DNA from: Chloroflexota bacterium
GTDB taxonomy: Bacteria; Chloroflexota; Limnocylindria; Limnocylindrales; CSP1-4
Assembly (NCBI GenBank): GCA_021789355.1
Contig: JAJYJR010000005.1
Coordinates: forward strand, 1-32,709
DNA length: 32,709 nucleotides
Reading direction: 5' to 3'
The notes under the pieces: generated by a model
What the model was told of the DNA's origin: nothing
Database searches by the model: none
The model's input: the letters and a program-made list of their open reading frames with translations, nothing else
In this document: in pieces, positions 17,618 to 25,794 of the stretch
Layout of the letters: each line of letters begins with the position of its first letter
How positions within the stretch are numbered: position 1 is the stretch's first letter
Position numbers and translations under genes: made by a program

Positions 17618-18552
17618 GCTTCCCCCAGTTCGATCGCCTTCTCAAGCCCCTTGACCAGAGCGACCATGGCGCGGTTCAGCGGCGCAGGGACGCCATGTCG
17701 CTCCGCATACGTCACTGCGGCGCCGTTGATCGTGTCGATTTCCGTCCGGCGCTTGGCAAGCACGTCGCCGAGCATTGAGGCGCGGCCGCCGGCGGTCCGG
17801 AAGAGCTCGTGCTGGAACGCCACTCGCTCCTCGGGGTCGAGATCGATCCCGGCGGCGGCGGCGATCGCGCATGTCTCACGCGTCAGGTTGTCCATGTGCT
17901 CGAAGACGACCAGTTCGTCTTTGAGGACATCCGTGCGCAGGCGAGTCAGGGCGGCCGTGGGGAGTGATCCGCAGTTCAGGACGAACTTCGCCCACTGCTC
18001 GCGGCGAATGACGCGCTCCGGATAAACCGCCACGGGAAAGCCGGAGGAACCGAACGCAGCCGCGGCCGTCTCGGCCGCCTTCAGGTCGTCCCCGTGGGAT
18101 GGGCCAAGCTCGGTATTGCGGACCCCCGTATGGGCGTAGTGCGCGACGTCAAGCGTGATGACCGTGTGCACGGACAGGCCGATCAGAAGCGGGTTCTCGG
18201 GGAAGACCGAGCGGATGACCTCCTCGTTGCCGAGACCGTTCTGGAGCGTCAGCAGGATGGTTTGCGCACCGACGATGGGGCGGACGCTCTCCGCCGCCGC
18301 ACGCGTCGCCCAGCCCTTCGTCTGGAACAGGACGAGGCCCATCGCCTGCCCGATCGACGCGGGATCCGATGTGGCCGGCAGCCGATACGTATCAGTGTGG
18401 CCGTCGCGGCGGTCGATGAGCAGCCCGCGCGCGTTGATCGCGTCGACGACCGACGTATTCGCGTCTACGAGCCAGACATCGTTGCCGTTGTCCGCAGCTG
18501 CGGCGGCGTAGATGCTCCCCATCTGCCCCGCCCCCACGACGCTGATCTTCAT
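17614..18552 (-). CDS. Ketopantoate reductase-like (ApbA/PanE family) dehydrogenase
   Basis: 312 residues. The N-terminal NADP-binding motif is VGAGQMGSIYAAA (GxGxxG), followed by the ALQNG-like box LLTLQNGLGNEE. The C-terminal catalytic region contains REQWAKFVLNCGSLP with the expected Lys and Asn, and AKRRTEIDTINGAAVTYA, which corresponds to the family's TEIdxlnG motif. PanE reduces ketopantoate, a branched 2-keto acid with a hydroxymethyl group. In a sugar operon the enzyme is more likely to act on a branched or keto sugar acid than on pantothenate synthesis. It is the third gene in the operon, 53 bases after the SDR gene. Confidence 0.85.
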   Translation of the reverse strand: MKISVVGAGQMGSIYAAAAADNGNDVWLVDANTSVVDAINARGLLIDRRDGHTDTYRLPATSDPASIGQAMGLVLFQTKGWATRAAAESVRPIVGAQTILLTLQNGLGNEEVIRSVFPENPLLIGLSVHTVITLDVAHYAHTGVRNTELGPSHGDDLKAAETAAAAFGSSGFPVAVYPERVIRREQWAKFVLNCGSLPTAALTRLRTDVLKDELVVFEHMDNLTRETCAIAAAAGIDLDPEERVAFQHELFRTAGGRASMLGDVLAKRRTEIDTINGAAVTYAERHGVPAPLNRAMVALVKGLEKAIELGEA

Positions 18553-18605
18553 CGCTTCGCCGTCCTTTCTCCTCCTGTCGCCACTTGAGTCCGCGGCGAC
18601 GAACG

Positions 18606-19379
18606 TCAGCAGTGGGAGATCTGGCCGCCATCGACCACGAAGAAAGACCCCGTCGCGTAGGAGGCCTCGTCGGAGGCGAGCCAGACGTAGATCGGGGCGA
18701 CCTCGTGGGGCTGTCCTGCGCGGCGCATTGGAATCCCCGCAGTCGCGACCGCCAGTTCCTTCGCGTCCGCGAACACGACGGCATTGATCGGGGTGTCGAT
18801 GAACCCAGGGATCACGCAGTTGACACGGATCCCTTCGGGTGCGAGGTCGGCAGCCATCTGCCTCACCATGCCGTGGGTGCCGCCCTTGCTGGCCGAGTAG
18901 GCGAACTCGCCGAGGGCATGACCGCGGATCGCGGTTGGAGACCCCGTGATGATGGCCGAGCCGCCACCATTCCTCACGAGTGCCCTGACGCCGTGCTTCA
19001 TGGTCAGGAACATGCCCGTCAGGTTGGCGGCGATGATCTCGTTCCAGGTCTGGAGGGTCACGCGATCGACTCGGTCATCCCCATGCCGGAAGAGCTCAAC
19101 TCCGGCGACACCGACAAGCGTGTCAAGCCCTCCGAATGCTTCCTCAGCCCGCGCCACGGCGGCCTCGACCTGGGCCTCGTCGGCGACATCGGCAGGCACG
19201 ACGAGGGTCTTTCCGCGACGATCGGGCACTGCCTCGGCCGTCTCCCGAAGCTTCTCCGCGCGCCGCCCGACGAGGGCGACCGACGCGCCCTCGGTGGCGA
19301 ACGCGACCGCCACAGCACGACCGATGCCCGTTCCGGCGCCGGTCACGAGCGCGCGCTTGCCCTCCAACCGCAGCGTCAC
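18606..19379 (-). CDS. Short-chain dehydrogenase/reductase (SDR)
   Basis: 257 residues; classical SDR. The cofactor motif TGAGTGIG (about 14-21) precedes the Gly-Arg-Arg of VALVGRRAEKL, which suggests preference for NADP over NAD, although that is only suggestive. The active site Ser lies in AIITGSPTAIRG and the Tyr-Lys pair in YSASKGG. The usual PGFIDTPIN and VDGGQ motifs are at the end. The GTG start at 19379 overlaps the transaldolase stop codon (GTGA). Such enzymes oxidise aldoses, alditols or 3-deoxy sugar acids in oxidative pathways. Second gene of the operon. Confidence 0.93.
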   Translation of the reverse strand: MTLRLEGKRALVTGAGTGIGRAVAVAFATEGASVALVGRRAEKLRETAEAVPDRRGKTLVVPADVADEAQVEAAVARAEEAFGGLDTLVGVAGVELFRHGDDRVDRVTLQTWNEIIAANLTGMFLTMKHGVRALVRNGGGSAIITGSPTAIRGHALGEFAYSASKGGTHGMVRQMAADLAPEGIRVNCVIPGFIDTPINAVVFADAKELAVATAGIPMRRAGQPHEVAPIYVWLASDEASYATGSFFVVDGGQISHC

Positions 19380-20458
19380 GATGGCGTTCCTCCTCCGGCT
19401 CGTCCTCCGGCCACCGGCCGTCCGATCGTCCTAGCTTCCTCGACCAGGGAGCGGACGGCCCGCCAACCGGTGAGGAAAGTGGCCCGGAAGTGCTGCACCG
19501 GCCCGAAGTCTTCGAACTCGTCGAGGGTGAGTCCATCCGCCGCGAGAGCGCGCCGGACGTCGGGGAAGGCGTCTGAAAGACGGCGTTCGAGCGCGGGCCC
19601 CGGCGGGTCCGTAATGGTGGCCCGGACCGGCGGCGGCGATTCGAGGAGATCGGCCGCCGTGCTCCAATTGATCGTCGCCGCCATGCCGCCCCCGACGAGG
19701 CCCGTGAAGTCGAGTCGCGTGCGGGCCCCGCCGTACAAGAGGACAACGGGATACTCCTGGGCGCGAACGAGTCCGAAGCACCGTCGACCGAGCACGATCC
19801 CAACCTGCTCCGTCTCGGCGTCGGGCACGGCAAGTCCATCGCGCACCGCGATCTGCTTCAGGTAGTCGCCGAAGATCCCGGTAATGGGGCTGATGAAGAA
19901 GGGCGGGCGGACGCCGGAAGCTTCGGCGGCCTTCAGCCAGCGCTCAGCCGTCTCCTTCAGCTGCGCGATACTGAACACCTCGGTGACGATCACGGGATGG
20001 TTGTCGGTCACGAGGCGTTCCATGGCTTGCAACCCGGGCTTCGTGGCCGGGATTTTCGGGGCCACGTTAGGGGCGAGGGCGCGCGCTTCGCGGGCCTCCC
20101 GTTCGATCTCCGCGGCATCGCCATCAGTCTCCGGCGAGCCCTGGAGCGACACGAACCCTGCGCGTCCGTTCGACGACTCGAAGAGCGGCAGCAGGCGTTC
20201 GGCGATGCGGGACACGAGGCGGTGCTGCGTGAGCTCCGCGCTGCGCGCGTCGTCTGCCTCGGAGCGCACGACGTCGCGGACGACGGGGCGGATCTCCTCG
20301 GGTGCGCGCCGAGCGAGGTTGCCCCCGTACCCGGGATTCGTCGTGCAGCCCATCGCCCCGGCGGCGATCGCCCGGTCCAGCTCCTCGAGCGTCGGATTGT
20401 TCACCCAGAAGTGGCCGTGCGCGGCGGCACGCACACGCGCGAAGTAAGAGCCGTTCAT
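19376..20458 (-). CDS. Transaldolase-like protein, first gene of the long catabolic operon
   Basis: 360 residues. The features are those of the transaldolase (class I TIM-barrel) family: HFWVNNPTLEEL and CTTNPGYGGN near the start; NVAPKIPATKPG with the likely Schiff-base Lys (about residue 135); VTEVFSIAQ; FFISPITGIFGDY; and GFVSLQGSPE. It is longer than the roughly 215-residue TalC type and lacks clear similarity to TalB beyond the barrel motifs, so the reaction is uncertain. It may be an aldolase of a sugar or sugar acid. Its ATG at 20458 lies 20 bases below a perfect 14-base palindrome and 37 bases below a promoter-like -10 element. No sugar kinase is encoded nearby, so its substrate may be unphosphorylated. 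Confidence 0.8.
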   Translation of the reverse strand: MNGSYFARVRAAAHGHFWVNNPTLEELDRAIAAGAMGCTTNPGYGGNLARRAPEEIRPVVRDVVRSEADDARSAELTQHRLVSRIAERLLPLFESSNGRAGFVSLQGSPETDGDAAEIEREAREARALAPNVAPKIPATKPGLQAMERLVTDNHPVIVTEVFSIAQLKETAERWLKAAEASGVRPPFFISPITGIFGDYLKQIAVRDGLAVPDAETEQVGIVLGRRCFGLVRAQEYPVVLLYGGARTRLDFTGLVGGGMAATINWSTAADLLESPPPVRATITDPPGPALERRLSDAFPDVRRALAADGLTLDEFEDFGPVQHFRATFLTGWRAVRSLVEEARTIGRPVAGGRAGGGTPS

Positions 20459-20478
20459 GTCGCCCCGCTCGCTGGGTT

Positions 20479-20492
20479 ACCGGTCAACCGGT
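20479..20492. promoter_or_regulatory. Operator candidate O1: perfect palindrome ACCGGTCAACCGGT
   Basis: Arms CCGGT and ACCGG around a 2-base centre. It sits 3 bases downstream of the -10 of the transaldolase operon promoter and starts exactly 21 bases from the first base of that ATG. The same element occurs at 27929. The position would block transcription initiation if a repressor were bound. The GntR product is the likely ligand (inference). Confidence 0.75.
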
Positions 20493-20495
20493 CGT

Positions 20496-20524
20496 ACTGT
20501 GGCACGGGCCGTTTGGCCTGTCAA
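20496..20524 (-). promoter_or_regulatory. Promoter of the long catabolic operon
   Basis: On the minus strand TTGACA (20519-20524) and CACAGT (20496-20501) are separated by 17 bases. The -35 is perfect and the -10 is weak (A2, A4 and T6 match). The operator O1 immediately follows. Confidence 0.6.
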
Positions 20525-20562
20525 TACCGGGACTCCAGCCCACGCGAGGGGCGCGGCGCAAG

Positions 20563-20590
20563 TTGACACACGGTAGGATTCTGGTACGGT
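20563..20590 (+). promoter_or_regulatory. Promoter of the gntR gene
   Basis: TTGACA (20563-20568) and TACGGT (20585-20590) are separated by 16 bases. The -35 is perfect; the -10 keeps T1, A2 and T6. It lies back to back with the promoter of the divergent operon. Confidence 0.6.
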
Positions 20591-20595
20591 GGCTG

Positions 20596-20609
20596 ACCGG
20601 TGGACCATG
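20596..20609. promoter_or_regulatory. Operator candidate O2 (imperfect) at the gntR promoter
   Basis: ACCGGTGGACCATG matches ACCGGTCRACCGGT at 10 of 14 positions. It begins five bases after the gntR -10, the same kind of position as O1. This suggests autoregulation. Confidence 0.5.
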
Positions 20610-20681
20610 CCCGACCGCGCCACGCCGGATCGCGGAAGGCTCCGTGGGGCAGCGGGTCAGGGAGAGGAACAAGTCTGGAAG

Positions 20682-21443
20682 ATGGCGACGACGCGGCAGG
20701 CGCAGGGCGACTGGGTCCTAGAGCCACTCGATTCGGGGCGCCGCGAGACCGTCGCCACCGAGATCACGCGTCGCCTGCTCGCGTTTCTGCTTGCCGGCAA
20801 CGTCCGCCCCGGGGACCGCATCCCATCCGAGCGGCGCCTCGCGGAGGCGCTCGGGGTCGGACGGTCCATCGTCCGTGAAGCCCTGAAGTCTTTGACGCTC
20901 CTCGGCATTGTCGAGGTGCGGCAGGGCGACGGCACCTACCTGCGCAGCACCGAATCGAGCCTCCTGCCGCAGTCCATCGAGTGGGGGCTGCTGCTCGGGC
21001 AGAAGCGGACGCGCGACCTCATCGAGGCGCGCCGATATCTCGAGGTCATCATCGCGGAGCTCGCAGCGTCTCGCCGCGACGACGACGATCTGGCCGCGCT
21101 GCGCAGTCACCTCGACGAGATGCGGTCGGACGCCACGGATCCCGACGCGTTTGTGGCGGCCGATGTCGCGTTCCACTTCCGGGTCGCGCAGGCCGCACGG
21201 AACGAGTCTCTGGCCCAGATCATGACCGGCATTCGGTCGCTTCTGAAGGTGTGGATCTCGAGGGTCATGCACGCCGCCGACAGCTTCGAGCCCTCAGTGC
21301 AGGAACACGCCGCCATCCTCGCGGCTCTCGAGGCGGGCGATCCGGCCGTCGCTCGAAGGGCCATGCAGCGCCACATGGACGCGGCGTATCGACGGCTCGA
21401 GACGTCCCTCGACGAGGACGATCGACGCCGCGCGGGGACCTGA
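20682..21443 (+). CDS. FadR-subfamily GntR transcriptional regulator (FCD domain)
   Basis: About 253 residues from the ATG at 20682; starts at 20589 (GTG) and 20607 (ATG) are in frame but lie on or next to the operator and would add a Pro/Arg-rich tail. The N-terminal winged HTH is clear: ITRRLLAFLLAGNVRPGDRI, PSERRLAEALGVGRSIVREA (recognition helix) and LGIVEVRQGDGTYLR. The C-terminal FCD helical domain carries the metal and effector ligands DVAFHFRVAQ, QEHAAILAALEAGD and MQRHMDAAY. FCD-GntR proteins are usually repressors released by an organic acid. Two divergent promoters and four palindrome copies around it suggest it represses both operons, the glycosidase gene and itself. Confidence 0.92.
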   Translation: MATTRQAQGDWVLEPLDSGRRETVATEITRRLLAFLLAGNVRPGDRIPSERRLAEALGVGRSIVREALKSLTLLGIVEVRQGDGTYLRSTESSLLPQSIEWGLLLGQKRTRDLIEARRYLEVIIAELAASRRDDDDLAALRSHLDEMRSDATDPDAFVAADVAFHFRVAQAARNESLAQIMTGIRSLLKVWISRVMHAADSFEPSVQEHAAILAALEAGDPAVARRAMQRHMDAAYRRLETSLDEDDRRRAGT

Positions 21444-21444
21444 T

Positions 21445-21466
21445 CGCGCGCTCGAGTCAGCGCGCG
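21445..21466. terminator. Possible bidirectional hairpin between convergent genes
   Basis: CGCGCGCT (21445-21452) and AGCGCGCG (21459-21466) form an 8-base-pair stem with a 6-base loop, overlapping the last codons of the minus-strand gene. No T-run on either side, so the role is uncertain. Confidence 0.3.
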
Positions 21467-23340
21467 GCGCTGCCGAGCTCAAGCCGGTAGACGCCATACG
21501 CGCGGACTTGGAGGACGAGGCCCGCGCGACCCCCGTCCGCGTCGCACGCCGAAACCCACCCCCCCTCCGCCAACCGTTCGGCGGCGATGAGATGCGGCCT
21601 CGCCCCGGACGAGAGCGCCGGGAGCGGGATCGACACCTCCCGATCGTGCGACGTCAGGTTGGCCAGCAGGATCTGCAGACGGGCTGGCCGCTCCGCGACG
21701 AGCGCGGCGATGCCGGTCGGCGACCTCGACGCACGGAGCGAGCTGCCCGACCAGGCGGCGGCGGCCTGCACCGCATGGAACACGGGGTAGCGTGATCCCG
21801 GCGCCCCGGACAGCGGGACGCGAGGCCGTTGCGCGGCGGCTACGAGGCCGCCCGGGCCCGCGGCTTCGTGGAGCGTGATCGCTGCGACATGGGCGGACGC
21901 CAGCGCAGCGAGTGTGCCGACACTCCATGCTGCCGCAAAGGTCGAGGCCTGACGTTGGTCGTATCGGGCAGGCAGTTCGTCCGGGATCGGAGTCGGCGGC
22001 TCGGACAAGTCGGGATCGAACAATGGACGCAGGCTCACGGGCCCCACGATGACCGGCCGGCCGGGCGCCACGAGCGCGGCGGTCTCGACCATCGTGGGCA
22101 GGATCTCGATCGATTCCATGACCGACGCGTCGTCGAAGGCGTGCACCTGGGGGCTCACCGGAAAGGCGACGAAATCGGAGGACCGCAGATCGGCGGTCTC
22201 TGCGATCAGATGGGAGAGGTAGCCGCGCGTGCCGGCCCCGAGCTCGGCCGCCACTCCGGCGCCACGAAGGATCTCGCGCACGCGTCGAAGGGCCGGCGCC
22301 TGCGAGGTGTGTCGATCAGGATCGAACAGCAGCAGCCGGGCCTTAGGCTGGCCTCGGAGGGTCCCGACGGCTTCGGGCAAGGCGCGGTCCTCGGCACGAC
22401 CGATGAAGGCCACCTCAAGGGCGGCTCCGAGCTCCGCGGCCAGCGCTGATGCCCGATGCAGAGCGGCGCGCCACCCATCGTCGAGCGGGACGTCGGCGCG
22501 GATGTACTGCAGGCGAGCCGGTCGCAGGGCGTGGCGCACGTCGCGCCCCAGCTCGGTACCTGCCGACGGCATCGCTGTGCCGATCGCGGGCACCGTTCCG
22601 ATGACCCCCCCGACGGCGATGCGGCGGACATCGCGCCGGCGGCCCGGGTGGGGAGCGGGGCGTGGCGGAGACCGATCGAACCCCGCCGGTTGCACGGTCA
22701 CCACTTGACGGATGGGCACGCCGGGTTCGACGAGGACTGGCCACGCGAGCGACAGCGGCGTCGAGAAGGTCTTGAAGGAGGCGTCGCCGAAGGCGCGCTG
22801 ATCCTCCATCTCGAAGAGGTCGCCATCGAACCGCAGCCGCACCTCTCTCGCGGATCCCGGTTCCTGCTGGAGCTCGACGATGTTGGTGAACGGCGGCACC
22901 GGTGCGATCGTGTCCGGGAAGCGGCCTCGCACCGTTCCCCACGGCATCAGCACGTCAAGCCGCCTCGACGCGAGGCGAGGCGGATGAAGCACGCACAGCC
23001 CGATGCGCGCCCGCAGGAACGGCCGGTGGGCCACGCCGTCGAATTCAAAGCGCACGCTTCCGTCGCGAGCGCCGGCAATTGACCCCTGCCACTCAAAGTC
23101 GATGCCGTCCGCCTCGCGGCGCACCACGGCCGTGACGGCCAGCGAGAAGGACGCCGCATTGCGCTCGAGCTCGTACCGCGTGAATTGCGGGCGAACAGTC
23201 CCCCAGTCCTTGTCGCGCACCGCGGCGTAGATCCCGCGGACGAGTTCCGACCCCGCGAGCGTGAGCCAGCGCACCGTCCCGCTTTCGAGCACCGCCGTCA
23301 GCGGACCCGCGTGCACTTCGACCGGCGTCTCGGGGTTCAT
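21457..23340 (-). CDS. Large protein resembling D-apionate lactonase (ApnL family)
   Basis: About 627 residues from the ATG at 23340 (GGGGGGG just upstream). A GTG at 23376 that overlaps the VOC stop is an alternative start. I recognise from memory the N-terminal beta-domain pattern of D-apionate lactonases: VHAGPLTAVLESGTVRWLTL, then RGIYAAVRDKDWGT and DLFEMEDQRAFGDASFKTF, about residues 190-210. A TIM-barrel-like middle (about 265-500; YIRADVPLDDGW, ALEVAFIGRAED, FVAFPVSPQVHAFDD) and a C-terminal beta-domain (RLQILLANLTSHDREVSI) follow. ApnL opens the lactone of the branched acid apionate. No database comparison was possible, so the substrate is tentative. It is the last gene of the operon starting at 27908. 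Confidence 0.6.
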   Translation of the reverse strand: MNPETPVEVHAGPLTAVLESGTVRWLTLAGSELVRGIYAAVRDKDWGTVRPQFTRYELERNAASFSLAVTAVVRREADGIDFEWQGSIAGARDGSVRFEFDGVAHRPFLRARIGLCVLHPPRLASRRLDVLMPWGTVRGRFPDTIAPVPPFTNIVELQQEPGSAREVRLRFDGDLFEMEDQRAFGDASFKTFSTPLSLAWPVLVEPGVPIRQVVTVQPAGFDRSPPRPAPHPGRRRDVRRIAVGGVIGTVPAIGTAMPSAGTELGRDVRHALRPARLQYIRADVPLDDGWRAALHRASALAAELGAALEVAFIGRAEDRALPEAVGTLRGQPKARLLLFDPDRHTSQAPALRRVREILRGAGVAAELGAGTRGYLSHLIAETADLRSSDFVAFPVSPQVHAFDDASVMESIEILPTMVETAALVAPGRPVIVGPVSLRPLFDPDLSEPPTPIPDELPARYDQRQASTFAAAWSVGTLAALASAHVAAITLHEAAGPGGLVAAAQRPRVPLSGAPGSRYPVFHAVQAAAAWSGSSLRASRSPTGIAALVAERPARLQILLANLTSHDREVSIPLPALSSGARPHLIAAERLAEGGWVSACDADGGRAGLVLQVRAYGVYRLELGSAAR

Positions 23341-23372
23341 CCCCCCCGCGGACCGCGTGCCAGCGTCGTCGA

Positions 23373-23834
23373 TCACGCAGGTCCCTGCTCGCGGGGCGGT
23401 TCCGTCAACTCGACAAGCACGCCGGACGGGCGGAACGAGGTGAACACGACGCGGCATTGTCTGCCGCCCATGTAGATCGCCCCGACCCGATCGACCTCGC
23501 CCGGCAGCTCGGCCAGGGCCGCCTCGAGCCCGTCCACCAGGAAACAGACGTGGTGGAGGCCTTCGCCGCGTTCGGCGAGCTGCTTCGCAAGAGGTCCGTC
23601 GCGCAGCGGCTGGACGAGCTGGAGCGTCGTGTCTCCCGCGTCGAGGTAGGCGAGGCGGGCCGAGCCGTCCGCGAGATCGGACACGGTGGCCACGGACATC
23701 CCGAAGCGCTCGACGAAGTACCGGGCCGCGGCCGCGATGTCTCTGACAAGCACCCCGACGTGATCGATCCGCTGTGCCTTGGCGGCGTCGGCACTCGCCG
23801 TGGCTCCTGTCGACACCCGAGTCGTCTCGTCCAC
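23373..23834 (-). CDS. VOC-superfamily protein (glyoxalase/bleomycin-resistance fold)
   Basis: About 153 residues. The likely start is the GTG at 23834, one base after the ATPase stop codon, with GGAGGAGGGA upstream; a longer frame from 23876 would run inside that gene. The two beta-alpha-beta-beta-beta modules are visible: RIDHVGVLVRDIAAAARYFV with metal-type His, LQLVQPL, and GLHHVCFLVDGLEAALAEL with a second His, and a terminal Glu in VLVELTEP. This spacing fits methylmalonyl-CoA epimerase-like or other VOC metalloenzymes. Here it may act as an epimerase or isomerase for a small acid. It lies between the ATPase and lactonase-like genes. Confidence 0.8.
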   Translation of the reverse strand: MDETTRVSTGATASADAAKAQRIDHVGVLVRDIAAAARYFVERFGMSVATVSDLADGSARLAYLDAGDTTLQLVQPLRDGPLAKQLAERGEGLHHVCFLVDGLEAALAELPGEVDRVGAIYMGGRQCRVVFTSFRPSGVLVELTEPPREQGPA

Positions 23835-23835
23835 T

Positions 23836-24975
23836 TCATCCCTCCTCCCGCGCATCGGTGGCGCTGCCCTCGGCATAGGCGATACCCGCCAACTGCGGCC
23901 AGGTGATGCCGAGGGACGTCCCGATGCCTGCCGCGGACCGGCCGCGCACGCGCGCAGATCCGAGCGGGGTGCGAACGGTCAGCTCGAAGTAGGAGCCGAA
24001 GAACGAGCACGTCTCGACGCGCCCCACGGTCCTCGCCTCCTCGGTGCCGCAGATTGAGATGTCCTCCGGACGCAGCAGGACCACGACGCGCGCCGCGCCC
24101 TGCGTCGCGTCGACTGCGGTGAAGCGGATACCCGCCACGTCGACGTCCACCCAGTCGGCATGCCGGCCGAGAACGATGCCACTCACGAACGTGCCCGCGC
24201 CGACGAACTGCGCGGCGAACAGCGTTGCCGGCCGGCGGTAGAGCGTCTGTGGCTCGGCGACCTGCACCAGCCGGCCACCGTTCATCAGGGCGACCACGTT
24301 CGAGATGCTGAGCGCTTCGTCCTGATCATGGGTCACGAGGAGGAACGTGGTTCCCAGTTCCTCGTGGATCCGCAGCAGCTCCTCGCGCACTTGATGGCGC
24401 ACGTTCCGGTCGAGGGCGGCCATGGGCTCGTCGAGGAGGAGCACGCGGGGACGCCGGATCAGGGCTCGGGCAACCGAGACGCGCTGCGCCTGACCCCCCG
24501 ACAGCTGATGCGGCATGCGCTTCTCGAAGCCGTGCAGGCCGACCAGATCGAGCATGTCCGACACCCGACGTCGGATCTCCCCCTCCGGCGGCCGTGCACG
24601 GCGGTTGGTGGTTAGGCCAAAGGCGATGTTCTGAGCGACCGTGAGATGAGGGAAGAGGGCATACCGCTGGAACACCATGTTGAACGGCCGCCGCTCCGGG
24701 GGATGGCGCGTGATGTCCTCTCCGTCGATCAGCACCGACCCCGCGTCCGGCCGGTCGAGTCCCGCGATGATCCGGAGCAGCGTCGTCTTGCCGCAACCGG
24801 AGGGACCAAGCAGGCTGAAGAAGCCGCCCGCCGGCAGTTCGAGGCTGACGTCGTCGACAGCTGTCACGGCGCCAAAGCGGCGCGTGATCCGGTGCCCCGC
24901 CAGGCTGCCCCCGCCAGCCATCGTGCCCTCGCGGCCGACCGCTCCCTCGATGAGTGTCTTGCGACTGATCTCCAT
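23836..24975 (-). CDS. ABC transporter ATPase, PotA-like (with TOBE domain)
   Basis: 379 residues; the ATG at 24975 directly follows the permease stop codon. An ATG at 24921 with GAGGG upstream is an alternative start. Walker A is GPSGCGKTT, the Q-loop is NMVFQRYALFPHLTV, the signature is QLSGGQAQRVSVARAL, Walker B is LLLDEPMAALD and the H-loop is LVTHDQDEAL. A TOBE-type C-terminal beta-domain (about 260-370) is present, as in PotA, MalK and FbpC. It is the only importer ATPase in the window, so it could also energise the ATPase-less CUT1 importer, which is inference. Confidence 0.92.
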   Translation of the reverse strand: MEISRKTLIEGAVGREGTMAGGGSLAGHRITRRFGAVTAVDDVSLELPAGGFFSLLGPSGCGKTTLLRIIAGLDRPDAGSVLIDGEDITRHPPERRPFNMVFQRYALFPHLTVAQNIAFGLTTNRRARPPEGEIRRRVSDMLDLVGLHGFEKRMPHQLSGGQAQRVSVARALIRRPRVLLLDEPMAALDRNVRHQVREELLRIHEELGTTFLLVTHDQDEALSISNVVALMNGGRLVQVAEPQTLYRRPATLFAAQFVGAGTFVSGIVLGRHADWVDVDVAGIRFTAVDATQGAARVVVLLRPEDISICGTEEARTVGRVETCSFFGSYFELTVRTPLGSARVRGRSAAGIGTSLGITWPQLAGIAYAEGSATDAREEG

Positions 24976-25794
24976 CTACTTCACCCGCTGCCCGAGGAGC
25001 TCGCCAATACTGCCGCCGGTTCGCCGCAGGAAGATCGCCCCTGCGCCGAACGAGATCCAGGGGATGAGCAGCAGGATCGTCGCGACGGCGTTGGCGCCGG
25101 GATCGGTGTACCGACGCAGGCGGCCGAGCACATAGATAGGCACGGTGGACAACGCGCCCGACGTGAAATTCGTGACCAGCACCTCATCGAACGAGAATGC
25201 GAACGCGAGCAGCGCGGCGCCGACGACCGCGGGCGCGATGATCGGCAGGGTGATGCGTCGGATCGCCTGCCATGGGTCGGCCCCCAAGTCTCGTGCCGCC
25301 AGCTCGAGCTCGGTCTCGTACGTCCGAAGGCGCGCCATCACTACGATCACGACGAAGGGAACCGTGACGATCGTATGCCCGATGATGATGGTGAGGAGCG
25401 ATGGCGCGAAATTCAGCACCGCCATGAGCGCCACGAGACCGACCCCAATGAACAGGGGCGGCAGCATCACGGGCAGGCGGGCGAGGCCCTCGACGAGTCG
25501 CGAGACGCGGCTCCTCCGCCGTGCGAAGACGAACGCGGCCGTCGTGCCGATCGCCGTGCTGAGGACCGACGACGCGATCGCGGCCTCGAAGCTCACGGTG
25601 AGCGCGGCGCGGAACTCACTGTCCCCGAAGATCTCTGCGAACCACTGGAGGGAGAAGCCCTGCGGCGGCCACGTGAGATTCGAGCCGCCGTTGAACGCGT
25701 AGAGCACGGCGATGACGAGTGGCGCGTAGAGGAACAGCATCAGGGCGACCGTGAGCGCGGCGAGCCAGGACGGTGCGAGGCGGATAGCGGTCAC
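24976..25794 (-). CDS. ABC transporter permease, PotC-like
   Basis: About 272 residues from the GTG at 25794, which overlaps the preceding stop (GTGA). Six membrane segments; the EAA loop reads ELAARDLGADPWQAIRRITL. Segments ARLPVMLPPLFIGVGLVALM and FAFSFDEVLVTNFTSG match the PotC/PotI-type permeases of spermidine/putrescine-family importers. It forms the inner-membrane channel with the PotB-like product of the preceding gene. Confidence 0.9.
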   Translation of the reverse strand: MTAIRLAPSWLAALTVALMLFLYAPLVIAVLYAFNGGSNLTWPPQGFSLQWFAEIFGDSEFRAALTVSFEAAIASSVLSTAIGTTAAFVFARRRSRVSRLVEGLARLPVMLPPLFIGVGLVALMAVLNFAPSLLTIIIGHTIVTVPFVVIVVMARLRTYETELELAARDLGADPWQAIRRITLPIIAPAVVGAALLAFAFSFDEVLVTNFTSGALSTVPIYVLGRLRRYTDPGANAVATILLLIPWISFGAGAIFLRRTGGSIGELLGQRVK

